Assembly: GCF_020523965.1 (NCBI RefSeq) | Contig: NZ_JAJAPX010000001.1 | Location: 62,001-126,000, forward strand | Source: Neotamlana sargassicola | GTDB lineage: Bacteria; Bacteroidota; Bacteroidia; Flavobacteriales; Flavobacteriaceae | Length of the DNA stretch: 64,000 nt | Reading direction: 5' to 3' | In this document: piece after piece, positions 26,778 through 34,936 of the stretch | Numbering within the stretch: the first letter of the stretch is position 1 | Layout: every line of letters starts with the position of its first letter | Notes under the pieces: model-generated | Databases searched by the model: none | What the model was told of the DNA's origin: nothing | The model's input: only the letters and a program-made list of their open reading frames with translations | Made by a program: the position numbers and the translations under genes

Positions 26778-27761
26778 CTAAAAATACGTTCCTTTTAATC
26801 CTAAACCTGTTGTTTCTTCTAAACCAAACATTAAATTCATGTTTTGTACAGCCTGTCCAGATGCACCTTTTAATAAATTATCAATAATACTTGTTATTAA
26901 TAATTTATCTTCATGCTTATGTAAATGCACTAAACATTTATTGGTATTTACAACTTGTTTCAGGTGTAAAAAATCGTCGCTTACAAAAGTAAACTTAGCG
27001 CTATCATAAAAATTTTGATACAAGTTTTTAGCATCATCTACTGTTCCTTCAAACTTTGTATAAAGTGTTGCAAAAATCCCTCTAGAAAAATTACCGCGGT
27101 TAGGCATAAAATTAATTTCTGAAGCAAAACTATCTTGCAATTGCTTAACCGACTGATTAATTTCTCCTAAATGCTGATGCGTAAATGGTTTGTAATACGA
27201 AAAGTTATTATCGCGCCACGTATAATGCGTCGTTGCAGACAACGAAGTTCCTGCACCAGTAGCACCAGTTACAGCATTAATATACACATCGTTTTGTAAA
27301 AAATTAGCATCAGCAAGTGGCAATAAACCTAATTGAATTGCTGTTGCAAAACAACCCGGATTTGCAATATAATTAGCCGATTCAATAGCCGTTTTATTTA
27401 ATTCAGGCAAACCGTAAACAAAGGTTTTACCTTCAAAAACCTTATCAGCTTCTAATCTAAAATCGTTACCTAAATCTATAATTTTAGTGTTTTCAGAAAA
27501 GGTATGACTCGATAAAAACTTAACCGAATTACCATGCCCTAAACATAAAAATAACACATCTACATTTGGGTTAACCGTATCTGTAAACACTCGGTATAAA
27601 CTTCCAACTAAATCTTGATGAATTTTACTTATTTGGTTTCCAGCATTACTGGTGCTGTAAACAAAATCTATTTCGGCTTCTGGGTGATTTACCAATAATC
27701 TTATTAATTCACCAGCTGTATAACCGGCACCACCTATAATTCCTACTTGTATTTTTTTCAT
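26778..27761 (-). CDS. argC: N-acyl-gamma-glutamyl-phosphate reductase
   Basis: The 327-residue protein has GIIGGAGYTAGELIRLLVNHPE at the N-terminus, the catalytic cysteine in NPGCFATAIQLGLLPL (about residue 138), and THQHLGEINQ with its histidine. It reduces the acyl-glutamyl phosphate to the semialdehyde. It is slightly shorter than the common 340-350-residue form but no motif is missing. It is flanked by argG (82 bases) and proC. Confidence 0.94.
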   Translation of the reverse strand: MKKIQVGIIGGAGYTAGELIRLLVNHPEAEIDFVYSTSNAGNQISKIHQDLVGSLYRVFTDTVNPNVDVLFLCLGHGNSVKFLSSHTFSENTKIIDLGNDFRLEADKVFEGKTFVYGLPELNKTAIESANYIANPGCFATAIQLGLLPLADANFLQNDVYINAVTGATGAGTSLSATTHYTWRDNNFSYYKPFTHQHLGEINQSVKQLQDSFASEINFMPNRGNFSRGIFATLYTKFEGTVDDAKNLYQNFYDSAKFTFVSDDFLHLKQVVNTNKCLVHLHKHEDKLLITSIIDNLLKGASGQAVQNMNLMFGLEETTGLGLKGTYF

Positions 27762-27843
27762 GTACTTAATGTGTAATTGTTTATTCGGTTAACTGTTTAA
27801 ATGTTTACTTGTATAACCGCTTAAACGATTCGGCAAATCAACC

Positions 27844-29019
27844 TTAATTATTTACCTGTTGATAAATTTTATTTTGGTTACCAACTATTTTAATAAATCC
27901 TTTGGCCTCATCGGCAGTCCAACCTTTATTTTCTTCGCCGTAGCTTCCAAATTTAGCACTCATTAAATCGTGTTTCGACTTAATACCGTCTAATGTAAAA
28001 TGATAAGGCTTTAATGTTACCGTTACATCGCCCGAAACTTTATCTTGGCTACTTTGTAAAAAAGCTTCCATATCACGCATAACAGGATCTAAATATTGTC
28101 CTTCGTGTAAATGCATGCCGTAAAAATTAGACAAATAATCTTTATGTTGTAATTGCCACTTTGTAAGTGTATGTTTTTCTAATAAATGATGTGCTTTTAC
28201 AGTAATTAAAGCTGCAGCAGCTTCAAAACCAACGCGACCTTTTATACCGACAATAGTATCGCCTACGTGAATATCTCTACCAATAGCATAGGCTGAAGCT
28301 ATAGTATTCAATTTTTCAATATTTACTTCAGGAGCGTTTGCTTCACCATTTAAAGCCACAAACTCGCCTTTCTCGAAAGTTAAAGTCACTTTTTCTTCAC
28401 CTTCTTTTTGTAATTGCGACGGATATGCTTCGCTTGGTAAAGGTTTTTCAGATGTTAAGGTCTCTGCGCCACCTACACTAGTTCCCCAAAGTCCTTTATT
28501 AACGGAGTATTGGGCTTTTTCCCAAGACATGTCAATTCCATTTGCCTTTAAATACTCAATTTCTTCTTGTCTTGATAATTTTTTATCCCTTATAGGTGTA
28601 ATAATTTTTATACCTGGTGCTAAGGTTTGAAAAATCATATCGAAACGCACTTGGTCGTTTCCTGCTCCAGTACTACCGTGAGCAATATATTCTGCATCTA
28701 TACTTTTTGCGTATTCTATAATTTCGATAGCTTGAATAATACGCTCTGCACTTACCGATAACGGATAAGTATTGTTTTTTAACACATTACCAAATATTAA
28801 ATACTTAACCACTTTGCTATAAAATGTTGGTACAGCATCAATATTTTTATAAGTGGTAACCCCCATTTTATAGGCGTTTTCTTCAATTTTATTAACTTCT
28901 TCTGTTGTAAAACCACCAGTATTAACACTAACGGCATGTACTTCGTATTCTTTTGATAGACTTACGGCACAATACGATGTATCTAAACCACCACTGTAGG
29001 CTATTACTAATTTTTTCAT
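27844..29019 (-). CDS. argG: Argininosuccinate synthase
   Basis: The 391-residue protein opens with the PP-loop VIAYSGGLDTSYCAVSL and has HGSTGAGNDQVRFD, TPIRDKKLSRQEEIEYL and the substrate-contact segment YSVNKGLWGTSVGG. It joins citrulline and aspartate using ATP. It is the second gene of the operon, 76 bases after the GNAT gene. The shorter C-terminal arm fits bacterial type I enzymes of this phylum. Confidence 0.94.
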   Translation of the reverse strand: MKKLVIAYSGGLDTSYCAVSLSKEYEVHAVSVNTGGFTTEEVNKIEENAYKMGVTTYKNIDAVPTFYSKVVKYLIFGNVLKNNTYPLSVSAERIIQAIEIIEYAKSIDAEYIAHGSTGAGNDQVRFDMIFQTLAPGIKIITPIRDKKLSRQEEIEYLKANGIDMSWEKAQYSVNKGLWGTSVGGAETLTSEKPLPSEAYPSQLQKEGEEKVTLTFEKGEFVALNGEANAPEVNIEKLNTIASAYAIGRDIHVGDTIVGIKGRVGFEAAAALITVKAHHLLEKHTLTKWQLQHKDYLSNFYGMHLHEGQYLDPVMRDMEAFLQSSQDKVSGDVTVTLKPYHFTLDGIKSKHDLMSAKFGSYGEENKGWTADEAKGFIKIVGNQNKIYQQVNN

Positions 29020-29095
29020 GTGTTTATTTTTATTGTTTTTTTGTATCTGAATAATTTATTTTACTAATAGAATTTTTAAAAGCCGAGTACACTTT

Positions 29096-29689
29096 TTACT
29101 CTACTATTTTAGTTTTGAGAATTTTATTAAACTGACCAATTTTAGACTCGAAATAAGCATTTACATAATACTTATATTTAAGCTCATCTCTTAATTTTCC
29201 TAACTTTTCTAAAACCTCAATTAAAACTGGAGATAAATCTTTTAAAGTTATATATTTCATTCCTAACAACTCATTATTATGATGCACTGTTGCACCCTGA
29301 GCAATTGAAATAAGGAAGTTTTTATTAAAGTGCTTTGTTAACAAATCCATTAACAACAAACCTAGGTTATGGTTACGATATTTCTCGTGAACCCAAAGCG
29401 AAGAACGTTCGTAAACCGAAAATTTACCAACTACATGTTTGTGCGCAAAGATATGACCAAAAATTTCACCATCTTTAACTATAAGATAGCATCCGTTTTT
29501 TAAACGATCTAGCAACATACCCACGTTGGCATGATACATCGCCGCTTGATTTTTAGTTCTTTCTGAAATAATTTGCAGCTGCGCATGTGTAATGTCGTGC
29601 GTGAATACAACCTGTAAGCCTTGTAACTCACAATAGGCTTTGGCTTCTTCAATAATAATATTTTTTTCAACGTCCAATACGGTTTCCAT
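29096..29689 (-). CDS. GNAT-family N-acetyltransferase, candidate N-acylglutamate synthase
   Basis: In the 197-residue protein the acetyl-CoA-binding motif A is visible as SSLWVHEKYRNHNLGLLLMDLLTKHF (about 98-123), preceded by strands YLIVKDGEIFGHIFAH. It is the first gene of a complete arginine operon that otherwise lacks a recognisable ArgA or ArgJ. The most economical reading is that it makes N-acetyl- or N-succinyl-glutamate; this is inferred from position, as GNAT sequences do not reveal substrate. The C-terminal 40 residues are charged and helical. Confidence 0.75.
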   Translation of the reverse strand: METVLDVEKNIIIEEAKAYCELQGLQVVFTHDITHAQLQIISERTKNQAAMYHANVGMLLDRLKNGCYLIVKDGEIFGHIFAHKHVVGKFSVYERSSLWVHEKYRNHNLGLLLMDLLTKHFNKNFLISIAQGATVHHNNELLGMKYITLKDLSPVLIEVLEKLGKLRDELKYKYYVNAYFESKIGQFNKILKTKIVE

Positions 29690-29777
29690 TTTCAGTAATA
29701 ATTAAACCTAGTGCAAAATGCACGTTAATGAAAATAAAAGCTTTCGACTTTTAAAATTTTACTCTAAATAATAACGA

Positions 29778-29801
29778 AAATTGAAAGCAGCGAATGCTTT
29801 C
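29778..29801 (-). terminator. Leader hairpin upstream of the arginine operon (possible attenuator)
   Basis: On the minus strand GAAAGCA-TTCGC-TGCTTTC forms a perfect 7-bp stem followed by AATTTTCG, a weak T tract. It lies 17 bases after the stop of the candidate leader peptide and about 90 bases before the GNAT start. A second GAAAGC copy (near 29745) could pair alternatively with the TGCTTTC arm. Confidence 0.45.
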
Positions 29802-29817
29802 TTAAACAGAATAGCCC

Positions 29818-29910
29818 CTAGGGGCGTGTATGTGGAAAACGCACAACAACCGCTCTAGTAAAATTTACTAGAACAAAAGAGATAAGAGATATGTTGTTTC
29901 CTGTTTTCAC
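29818..29910 (-). CDS. Candidate arginine leader peptide (30 codons, GTG start)
   Basis: The minus-strand frame GTG...TAG encodes a 30-residue peptide that starts MKTGNNISLISFVLV and ends TRAVVVRFPHTRP, with three Arg codons in the last twelve positions. The stop overlaps a perfect palindrome GCCCCTAGGGGC (29814-29825), and GGGGC also occurs early in the leader (29957-29953) as an alternative partner. A 19-base palindrome (29854-29872) lies within the frame. Position between a clear promoter and a hairpin suggests translation-coupled attenuation. The GTG start and modest Arg density make this tentative. Confidence 0.45.
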   Translation of the reverse strand: MKTGNNISLISFVLVNFTRAVVVRFPHTRP

Positions 29911-29975
29911 TGAATAACTATCTTTACTATTAACTCTAAATCGTCGGCGTGAGCCCCTTTCGTTAATATGAGTGG

Positions 29976-30005
29976 CAAATGTACAACTAATTATGAATTA
30001 CGCAA
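29976..30005 (-). promoter_or_regulatory. Promoter of the arginine/proline operon
   Basis: On the minus strand TTG (30005-30003), 19 bases, then TACATTTG (29983-29976) match the Bacteroidota primary sigma consensus TTG-N17-20-TAnnTTTG. Transcription would start near 29970, giving a leader of about 280 bases before the GNAT gene. The rest of the 521-base gap upstream (30010-30130) is AT-rich without a recognised gene. Confidence 0.75.
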
Positions 30006-30129
30006 CTAAATAATTTAAAAATAAACAGATTTTAAATTTAGTTAATCATGAATTAACGTATTCTTAAAAAGTAAACAATAACATTAATTTTTCTTTTACG
30101 TTTTAAGCCAAAAACCACTCTATTTTCAA

Positions 30130-30175
30130 TAAAAAAGCCTCCAAAACATATAACACACACATTTTTAGAGGCTTT
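30130..30175 (-). terminator. Terminator after the ThuA-like gene
   Basis: AAAGCCTC and GAGGCTTT (30134-30141 and 30168-30175) form an 8-bp stem with a long AT-rich loop, followed by a T run on the minus strand. It ends the sugar-locus transcript before the arginine promoter. Confidence 0.75.
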
Positions 30176-30210
30176 AATTAATTCAATAACTAATCTAAAT
30201 TGAATTAATT

Positions 30211-31191
30211 TTAATTTTTTAGTTCGAAATTTCTGCTAGACACCTCGGTTTCGGTTGGAAAATCAGTTGGTATTTCGGTTTGAGACACTTTGCCAGTTGC
30301 AGCCCATTCGGCGCCACGTTTTAGCAAGGTAATAAACCCAACACATTCAAAGGCTTCTACGTCGTGTCCCAAAGGCGTATGAAAAACACGTCCCTTACCA
30401 TAATTTATAACCATTACCACAGGTTCTTTTTGTTCCAATTCAGGTTTCTTTTTAGTTGACACAGCCGTTGCTAGAATATCAACATTTTTCGCTGGACCTC
30501 TTAAAAAAGCATAACACTCATCTTCGGCGTGCATCCAAACTTTAGGCATACCTTGGGTAATTGGATGTTCTGTATTATAAATAGTTATTGGGAAAGCCTC
30601 TCTTTTTCCATGTGTACCACCTTTACCTGGGCTGTAATCTCTTTTTACTTTATTATCCTTATCTACATATAAATATGGGCCATCTTTTTCGGTTCTTCCT
30701 CCCCAACCACCAACGGCAATCATATCGTTGTAGGCTTTCCATTTAGGAAAACTATTATCGGCAGCGTGCACACTTATAAAACCGCCTCCATTTTTTACAT
30801 AAGTTTCAAAAGCCTGTTTTGTTTCTTCTGGCCATGATGCTGCTTGCCAACCAAAATTGGAAATTACCACATCGTATTTTTTAAATTTTGGCTTAAAATC
30901 TGGATCGGTTTTAGGTTTTCCTTCTACACCATCGGGAACGCGTTTTGCATAACCCAACCAATCTTTAAATCGCTCGCTTTTATTTAAATATTTTGTTCTT
31001 GCAATATCGACCTTAAACAAACCTGTTTCTTCTAAATATTGCTTCATCATAATGGTAGATTTTGGCCAAACATTATGGTTATTTTGCCCATCTACAATTA
31101 GAACTTTAATTTTTTTTCTTTTATCATTAATGCTATAACCATTTGCAAAAACAGATACTACAAACAGTATAAAAACAATTCTTTTAATCAT
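30211..31191 (-). CDS. Secreted ThuA-like domain protein
   Basis: The 326-residue protein has a signal peptide (about residues 1-20) and then the ThuA/class-I amidotransferase-like fold: KVLIVDGQNNHNVWPKST, YDVVISNFGWQAASWPEETKQAFETYVKNGGGFISVHAADNSF and ITQGMPKVWMHAEDECY. ThuA proteins lack the catalytic Cys of amidotransferases and occur in sugar-utilisation clusters of Bacteroidota and Planctomycetota; their reaction is not firmly known. It lies 12 bases after the TIM-barrel isomerase gene, with which it is co-transcribed. A role in periplasmic carbohydrate processing is inferred. Confidence 0.85.
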   Translation of the reverse strand: MIKRIVFILFVVSVFANGYSINDKRKKIKVLIVDGQNNHNVWPKSTIMMKQYLEETGLFKVDIARTKYLNKSERFKDWLGYAKRVPDGVEGKPKTDPDFKPKFKKYDVVISNFGWQAASWPEETKQAFETYVKNGGGFISVHAADNSFPKWKAYNDMIAVGGWGGRTEKDGPYLYVDKDNKVKRDYSPGKGGTHGKREAFPITIYNTEHPITQGMPKVWMHAEDECYAFLRGPAKNVDILATAVSTKKKPELEQKEPVVMVINYGKGRVFHTPLGHDVEAFECVGFITLLKRGAEWAATGKVSQTEIPTDFPTETEVSSRNFELKN

Positions 31192-31203
31192 AAAGTTACT
31201 TTC

Positions 31204-32256
31204 TTAAATCCCTAAAACACGCTTTAAATAATCTTCATCAATATCGCCGCCAGCAAAATCATCAAAACTACGTGTTGCCGCTTCAATAATATGTTTTTTA
31301 ATAAATGGCGCACCTTCTCTTGCTCCTTGTTCCGACGATTTTATACAACATTCCCATTCCATAACTGCCCAAACATCACAATTATACTTTGTTAGTTTAG
31401 TAAAAATGCCTTTAAAATCTACCTGTCCGTCACCTAAACTTCTAAAACGTCCTGCACGATCTTTCCAATCGGCATAACCACCATAAACACCTTGTTTTCC
31501 ACTAGAATTAAACTCAGCATCCTTAACATGAAACGCCTTAATGCGCTCGTGGTAATAATCTATAAACGTTAAATAATCGAGTTGTTGTAGCACAAAATGA
31601 CTCGGATCGTATAAAATATTAGCCCTAGTATGGTTGTTGGTAGCTTCTAAAAAACGCTCGAAAGTAATGCCATCGTGTAAATCTTCACCCGGGTGTAATT
31701 CGTAACACACATCAACCCCATGCTCATCAAAATGATTTAAAATAGGCAACCATCGGTTAGCTAATTCTTTAAACCCTAACTCCACTAATCCCGCAGGGCG
31801 TTGTGGCCATGGATACACAGTTTGCCATAATAAAGCTCCAGAAAAACTGGCGTGCGATTTTAATCCTAATCGTCCGCTAGCCGTTCCACATTTTTTCACA
31901 AAATCTATTGCCCATTCGGTTCTAGCTTTCGGGTTTCCACGAACATGTTCTGGCGCAAAACCATCAAACATCGTATCGTATGCTGGATGCACCGCTACCA
32001 ACTGCCCTTGTAAATGCGTCGATAATTCGGTTATTTCCAGTCCGTACGACTGCACTTTTCCTTTCAATTCATCGCAATAAGTTTCGCTTTCGGCAGCTTT
32101 TTCAATATCAATTAAACTGGCTTCCCAAGTAGGAATTTGTATGCCTTTGTATCCTAAATCCGAAGCCCATTTACACATCCCATCTAAACTATTAAACGGT
32201 GCTTCGCTTCCTGCAAATTGTGCTAAAAAAACAGCCGGTCCTTTTATTGTATTCAT
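31204..32256 (-). CDS. Sugar phosphate isomerase/epimerase family TIM-barrel protein
   Basis: The 350-residue xylose-isomerase-like TIM barrel shows YKGIQIPTWEASLIDIEKA, ITELSTHLQGQLVAVHPAYD, VCYELHPGEDLHDG, ILYDPSHFVLQQLDYLTFI, IKAFHVKDAEF and AVMEWECC. The Glu, Asp, His and Glu spread over these motifs are the expected metal-site residues of the fold. Substrate is unknown. No signal peptide, so cytoplasmic, unlike its ThuA neighbour. It is separated from the Gfo/Idh/MocA gene by repeat copy C. Confidence 0.87.
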   Translation of the reverse strand: MNTIKGPAVFLAQFAGSEAPFNSLDGMCKWASDLGYKGIQIPTWEASLIDIEKAAESETYCDELKGKVQSYGLEITELSTHLQGQLVAVHPAYDTMFDGFAPEHVRGNPKARTEWAIDFVKKCGTASGRLGLKSHASFSGALLWQTVYPWPQRPAGLVELGFKELANRWLPILNHFDEHGVDVCYELHPGEDLHDGITFERFLEATNNHTRANILYDPSHFVLQQLDYLTFIDYYHERIKAFHVKDAEFNSSGKQGVYGGYADWKDRAGRFRSLGDGQVDFKGIFTKLTKYNCDVWAVMEWECCIKSSEQGAREGAPFIKKHIIEAATRSFDDFAGGDIDEDYLKRVLGI

Positions 32257-32276
32257 TTTTTTATATTTTTTATTTT

Positions 32277-32420
32277 GGCGTTACCACAAGGGTCGGGCTT
32301 TGCGCTATACCTGCCTGCCGGCAGGCAGGTCTTTTTTATTGGTTCTCGATACATTTTGCTCATGCTTCACAAAACACTCGAACTGACATAAAAAAGGATG
32401 CCGCTTCAATCCCTAACGCG
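32277..32420. repeat. Intergenic repeat with GGCGTTA/TAACGC ends and nested palindrome (copy C)
   Basis: It begins GGCGTTACCACAAGGGTCGG and ends CCCTAACGCG. It matches copy B closely (shared ATTGGTTCTCGATACATTTT, ACTCGAAC, AAAAAAGGATGCCGCT), but a 22-bp perfect palindrome, ACCTGCCTGCCGGCAGGCAG plus GT (32309-32330), is inserted after GCGCTATA. It lies between two genes of the sugar locus. Confidence 0.85.
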
Positions 32421-32446
32421 GGCACATCTGCCAACTATTTGTTTAT

Positions 32447-33595
32447 TTAATCTACTTTTTCCCAAGCGGCGTTATTCTTATCACTTGCAACAGCCGCATA
32501 AATAAATTGCATACCGCGAACGCCATCTTTAGCCGTTGGATAATCTGGTTTATCAATAGTTTTACCATTTAAAACAGCCATTAAATGCGTAGCAAAATTT
32601 TTGTAAATGGTTGCAAAAGCTTCTAAATAACCTTCTGGATGTCCAGCAGGAATTCGTGAAACGTTTAAAGCTTCATCGTATAAATTATTACCATTTGGCG
32701 TGTAAATTTTCACAGGTTCTTCCAACCAATGTGTAATTAATTGGTTTGGATTTTCTTGATGCCATTCCAAACTTCCTTTATCGCCATACACTTTAATCGC
32801 TAGGTTATTTTCTTCACCTAAAGCAATTTGCGAAAACGACATCGTTCCTTTTGCGCCATTTTCCATACGAAGTAATACATTGCCATCATCATCAAGCGTT
32901 CTTCCTTCACCAAAAACACCTAAATCGGCAGCTAATTCATCAATTTTAAGTCCGGTAATATATTCCACTAAATTTTCGGCATGCGTACCAATATCGCCTA
33001 AGGCGCCACCAATACCCGATCGTTTCGGGTCTACACGCCATGACGCTTGCTTCTGTCCAGTTTTTTCAACAGCTGTAGATAGCCAACCTTGTAAATACTG
33101 TACTTGCACTTTTCTAATAGTACCAATATCACCATGATCGACCAAAGCCTTAGCTTGCTTTACCATTGGGTGCCCGGTGTAATTATGTGTTAAAGCAAAA
33201 AGCTTACCCGTTTTTTCTACTATTTTTTCTAGCTCTATAGCTTCATCTAAAGTAAGCGTCATTGGTTTATCGCTTACCACATGAAAACCATGTTCCAAAG
33301 CCATTTTAGCTGGAGGAAAGTGCATATGATTTGGAGTAACAATAGACACAAAGTCCATGCGCTCGCCTTCAGGAAGTTCTTTTTCTTTTAAAATCATTTC
33401 TTCAAAAGAGCCATAACAACGATCTTCAGGAAGAAACAACGCTTTCCCTGAGCTAATCGATTTTTCGGCGGTACTACTAAATGCACCACAAACTAACTCG
33501 ATCATGCCATCAATTCCGGAAGCTTTTCGGTGAACATCGCCAATAAATGAGCCCGTTCCTCCGCCAATCATTCCCATTCTTAATTTTCTATTCAT
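32447..33595 (-). CDS. Gfo/Idh/MocA-family NAD(P)-dependent oxidoreductase
   Basis: The 382-residue protein has an N-terminal Rossmann motif GMIGGGTGSFIGDVH, DFVSIVTPNHMHFPPAKMALEHGFHVVSDKPMTLTLDEA (EKP-like cofactor motif as DKP), and the catalytic His region GGALGDIGTHAENLVEYITG. Such enzymes oxidise or reduce sugar hydroxyls, often at C3, with bound or free NAD. It has no export signal. It lies 7 bases downstream of the MFS gene, and the whole set points to sugar import and redox modification. Confidence 0.9.
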   Translation of the reverse strand: MNRKLRMGMIGGGTGSFIGDVHRKASGIDGMIELVCGAFSSTAEKSISSGKALFLPEDRCYGSFEEMILKEKELPEGERMDFVSIVTPNHMHFPPAKMALEHGFHVVSDKPMTLTLDEAIELEKIVEKTGKLFALTHNYTGHPMVKQAKALVDHGDIGTIRKVQVQYLQGWLSTAVEKTGQKQASWRVDPKRSGIGGALGDIGTHAENLVEYITGLKIDELAADLGVFGEGRTLDDDGNVLLRMENGAKGTMSFSQIALGEENNLAIKVYGDKGSLEWHQENPNQLITHWLEEPVKIYTPNGNNLYDEALNVSRIPAGHPEGYLEAFATIYKNFATHLMAVLNGKTIDKPDYPTAKDGVRGMQFIYAAVASDKNNAAWEKVD

Positions 33596-33602
33596 GCTAA
33601 CT

Positions 33603-34769
33603 TTATGCTTTTTGTTTTCTTTTATTCATATACATATTCAACCCAAAAAAGGCCACAATTAAAATTGCTGGTAAAACAGACATGGTTCGTAACGCTTCGC
33701 CCGCACTAGCATTATCCATTAAACTTCCCATAATTGGTAAAACCAACGATACCGAAAACATACCAGCACCACCCATAATAGATAGCCCAAGCGCTCCGGT
33801 TTCTGGTAAATATTCTGCTACAAAACTTATCATGGTTGGCCAAAAGAAGGTAACACCAATTGCAAATACTGCTGCAGCTACAAAGGTCATTCCTCCACTG
33901 GTTATGGTTAACAACCACAAGCCTATAAATGTAAATATTGCCGAGTACAACAACATGCCCGATGGTTTTAATTTGTGTGCTACCGGACCTGCAAATAAAC
34001 GCCCTAATGCCATAATACCGTTAATAAAAGCGAGTACTAATAATGGTACTGCTACCGATTCTTTTAAGAGTGATTCAATGCGTTGCGTAGTTCCTAACTC
34101 GGATGCTGCTGTTAAAAACATACAAAACACCATAAAAATAAACAGCGGTTTTCCTAAACTTGAAAACATTTGTTTATTAGTAATTCCCATTTGTACACGT
34201 TCGGTTACTGGAAAACTTTGTCCTAAAAACATAACGCCGTAAATAATTACTGGAATAAAAAGTGTTGCAACCATAATTTGCCAGCTTAAACCTAAAACAT
34301 CCATAACTAGCCAACCTACAATTGAGCCAATTACAATGCCTCCAGGAAACCAAACATGAAAACGATTTAACATTTTTGTTTTTTCTGTAGAATACATTGA
34401 GGCTACCAACGGGTTTAGTGCCGCTTCAACCATACCATTTCCAATACCCACAAATAATGTTGCTAGAAATAAGGAAGTCATAGAATCTGCCATTATGGTC
34501 CAAACAATACCTATGGAATGTGCTATAAACGCCATCCACGTTATTTTTTTTATACCCAAAAAATCTACTAATGGTCCGCCAAAAATCATGGCTAGAGTAA
34601 AGCCAAAAAAGGCTGGCGTAAAGGCATATCCTATTTGTTCAAGTGTAAGTCCAACACCTTCTGGACCAAATACAGTTTCTAATCTGGCACGAATAGCAAA
34701 CGTCATTGCCGTAGTAATTAAAGCTAAACAACTTGCCAAAAAGAGGCGGCTTTTGTTAATTTTTTTCAT
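33603..34769 (-). CDS. MFS transporter, probably for a sugar
   Basis: The 388-residue inner-membrane protein has about 12 hydrophobic segments and MFS loop motifs, e.g. GGPLVDFLGIKKITW between helices 2 and 3. Features such as NGMVEAALNPLVASMYSTEKTKMLNRFHVWFPGGIVIGS are shared with FucP-like and related sugar permeases. It is the first gene of the four-gene sugar unit (MFS, oxidoreductase, isomerase, ThuA). The upstream gap carries an inverted repeat TATTGG-N10-CCAATA (34806-34827) that might be a regulator site. Confidence 0.88.
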   Translation of the reverse strand: MKKINKSRLFLASCLALITTAMTFAIRARLETVFGPEGVGLTLEQIGYAFTPAFFGFTLAMIFGGPLVDFLGIKKITWMAFIAHSIGIVWTIMADSMTSLFLATLFVGIGNGMVEAALNPLVASMYSTEKTKMLNRFHVWFPGGIVIGSIVGWLVMDVLGLSWQIMVATLFIPVIIYGVMFLGQSFPVTERVQMGITNKQMFSSLGKPLFIFMVFCMFLTAASELGTTQRIESLLKESVAVPLLVLAFINGIMALGRLFAGPVAHKLKPSGMLLYSAIFTFIGLWLLTITSGGMTFVAAAVFAIGVTFFWPTMISFVAEYLPETGALGLSIMGGAGMFSVSLVLPIMGSLMDNASAGEALRTMSVLPAILIVAFFGLNMYMNKRKQKA

Positions 34770-34936
34770 AATTATTTAATTAAGTTGGTATATTCTAACT
34801 TTCTAAATGGTATTTATTGGTGTGGTGATTCCAATATTAAAATCAAGAATTAGAAAGATAGTTCTGTGAAAATTAAATAAAAATTACTAAAACACTGTGC
34901 GTTTTAATTCATTGAAAAAAATTAAACAAGTTAATT

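Noticed and set aside
29854-29872. 19-base palindrome in the arginine leader as an ArgR box
   Set aside because: The arms TCTAGTAAA/TTTACTAGA do not match the known ARG-box consensus; kept only as a structural feature of the leader.
32141-32450. Two overlapping plus-strand frames of about 80 codons
   Set aside because: They lie mostly in repeat copy C, including its palindrome, and partly antisense to the isomerase gene; not real genes.
33682-34242. 186-codon plus-strand frame opposite the MFS gene
   Set aside because: It is the antisense shadow of a well-supported membrane transporter gene; low-complexity Asn/Ile/Pro content, no family resemblance.
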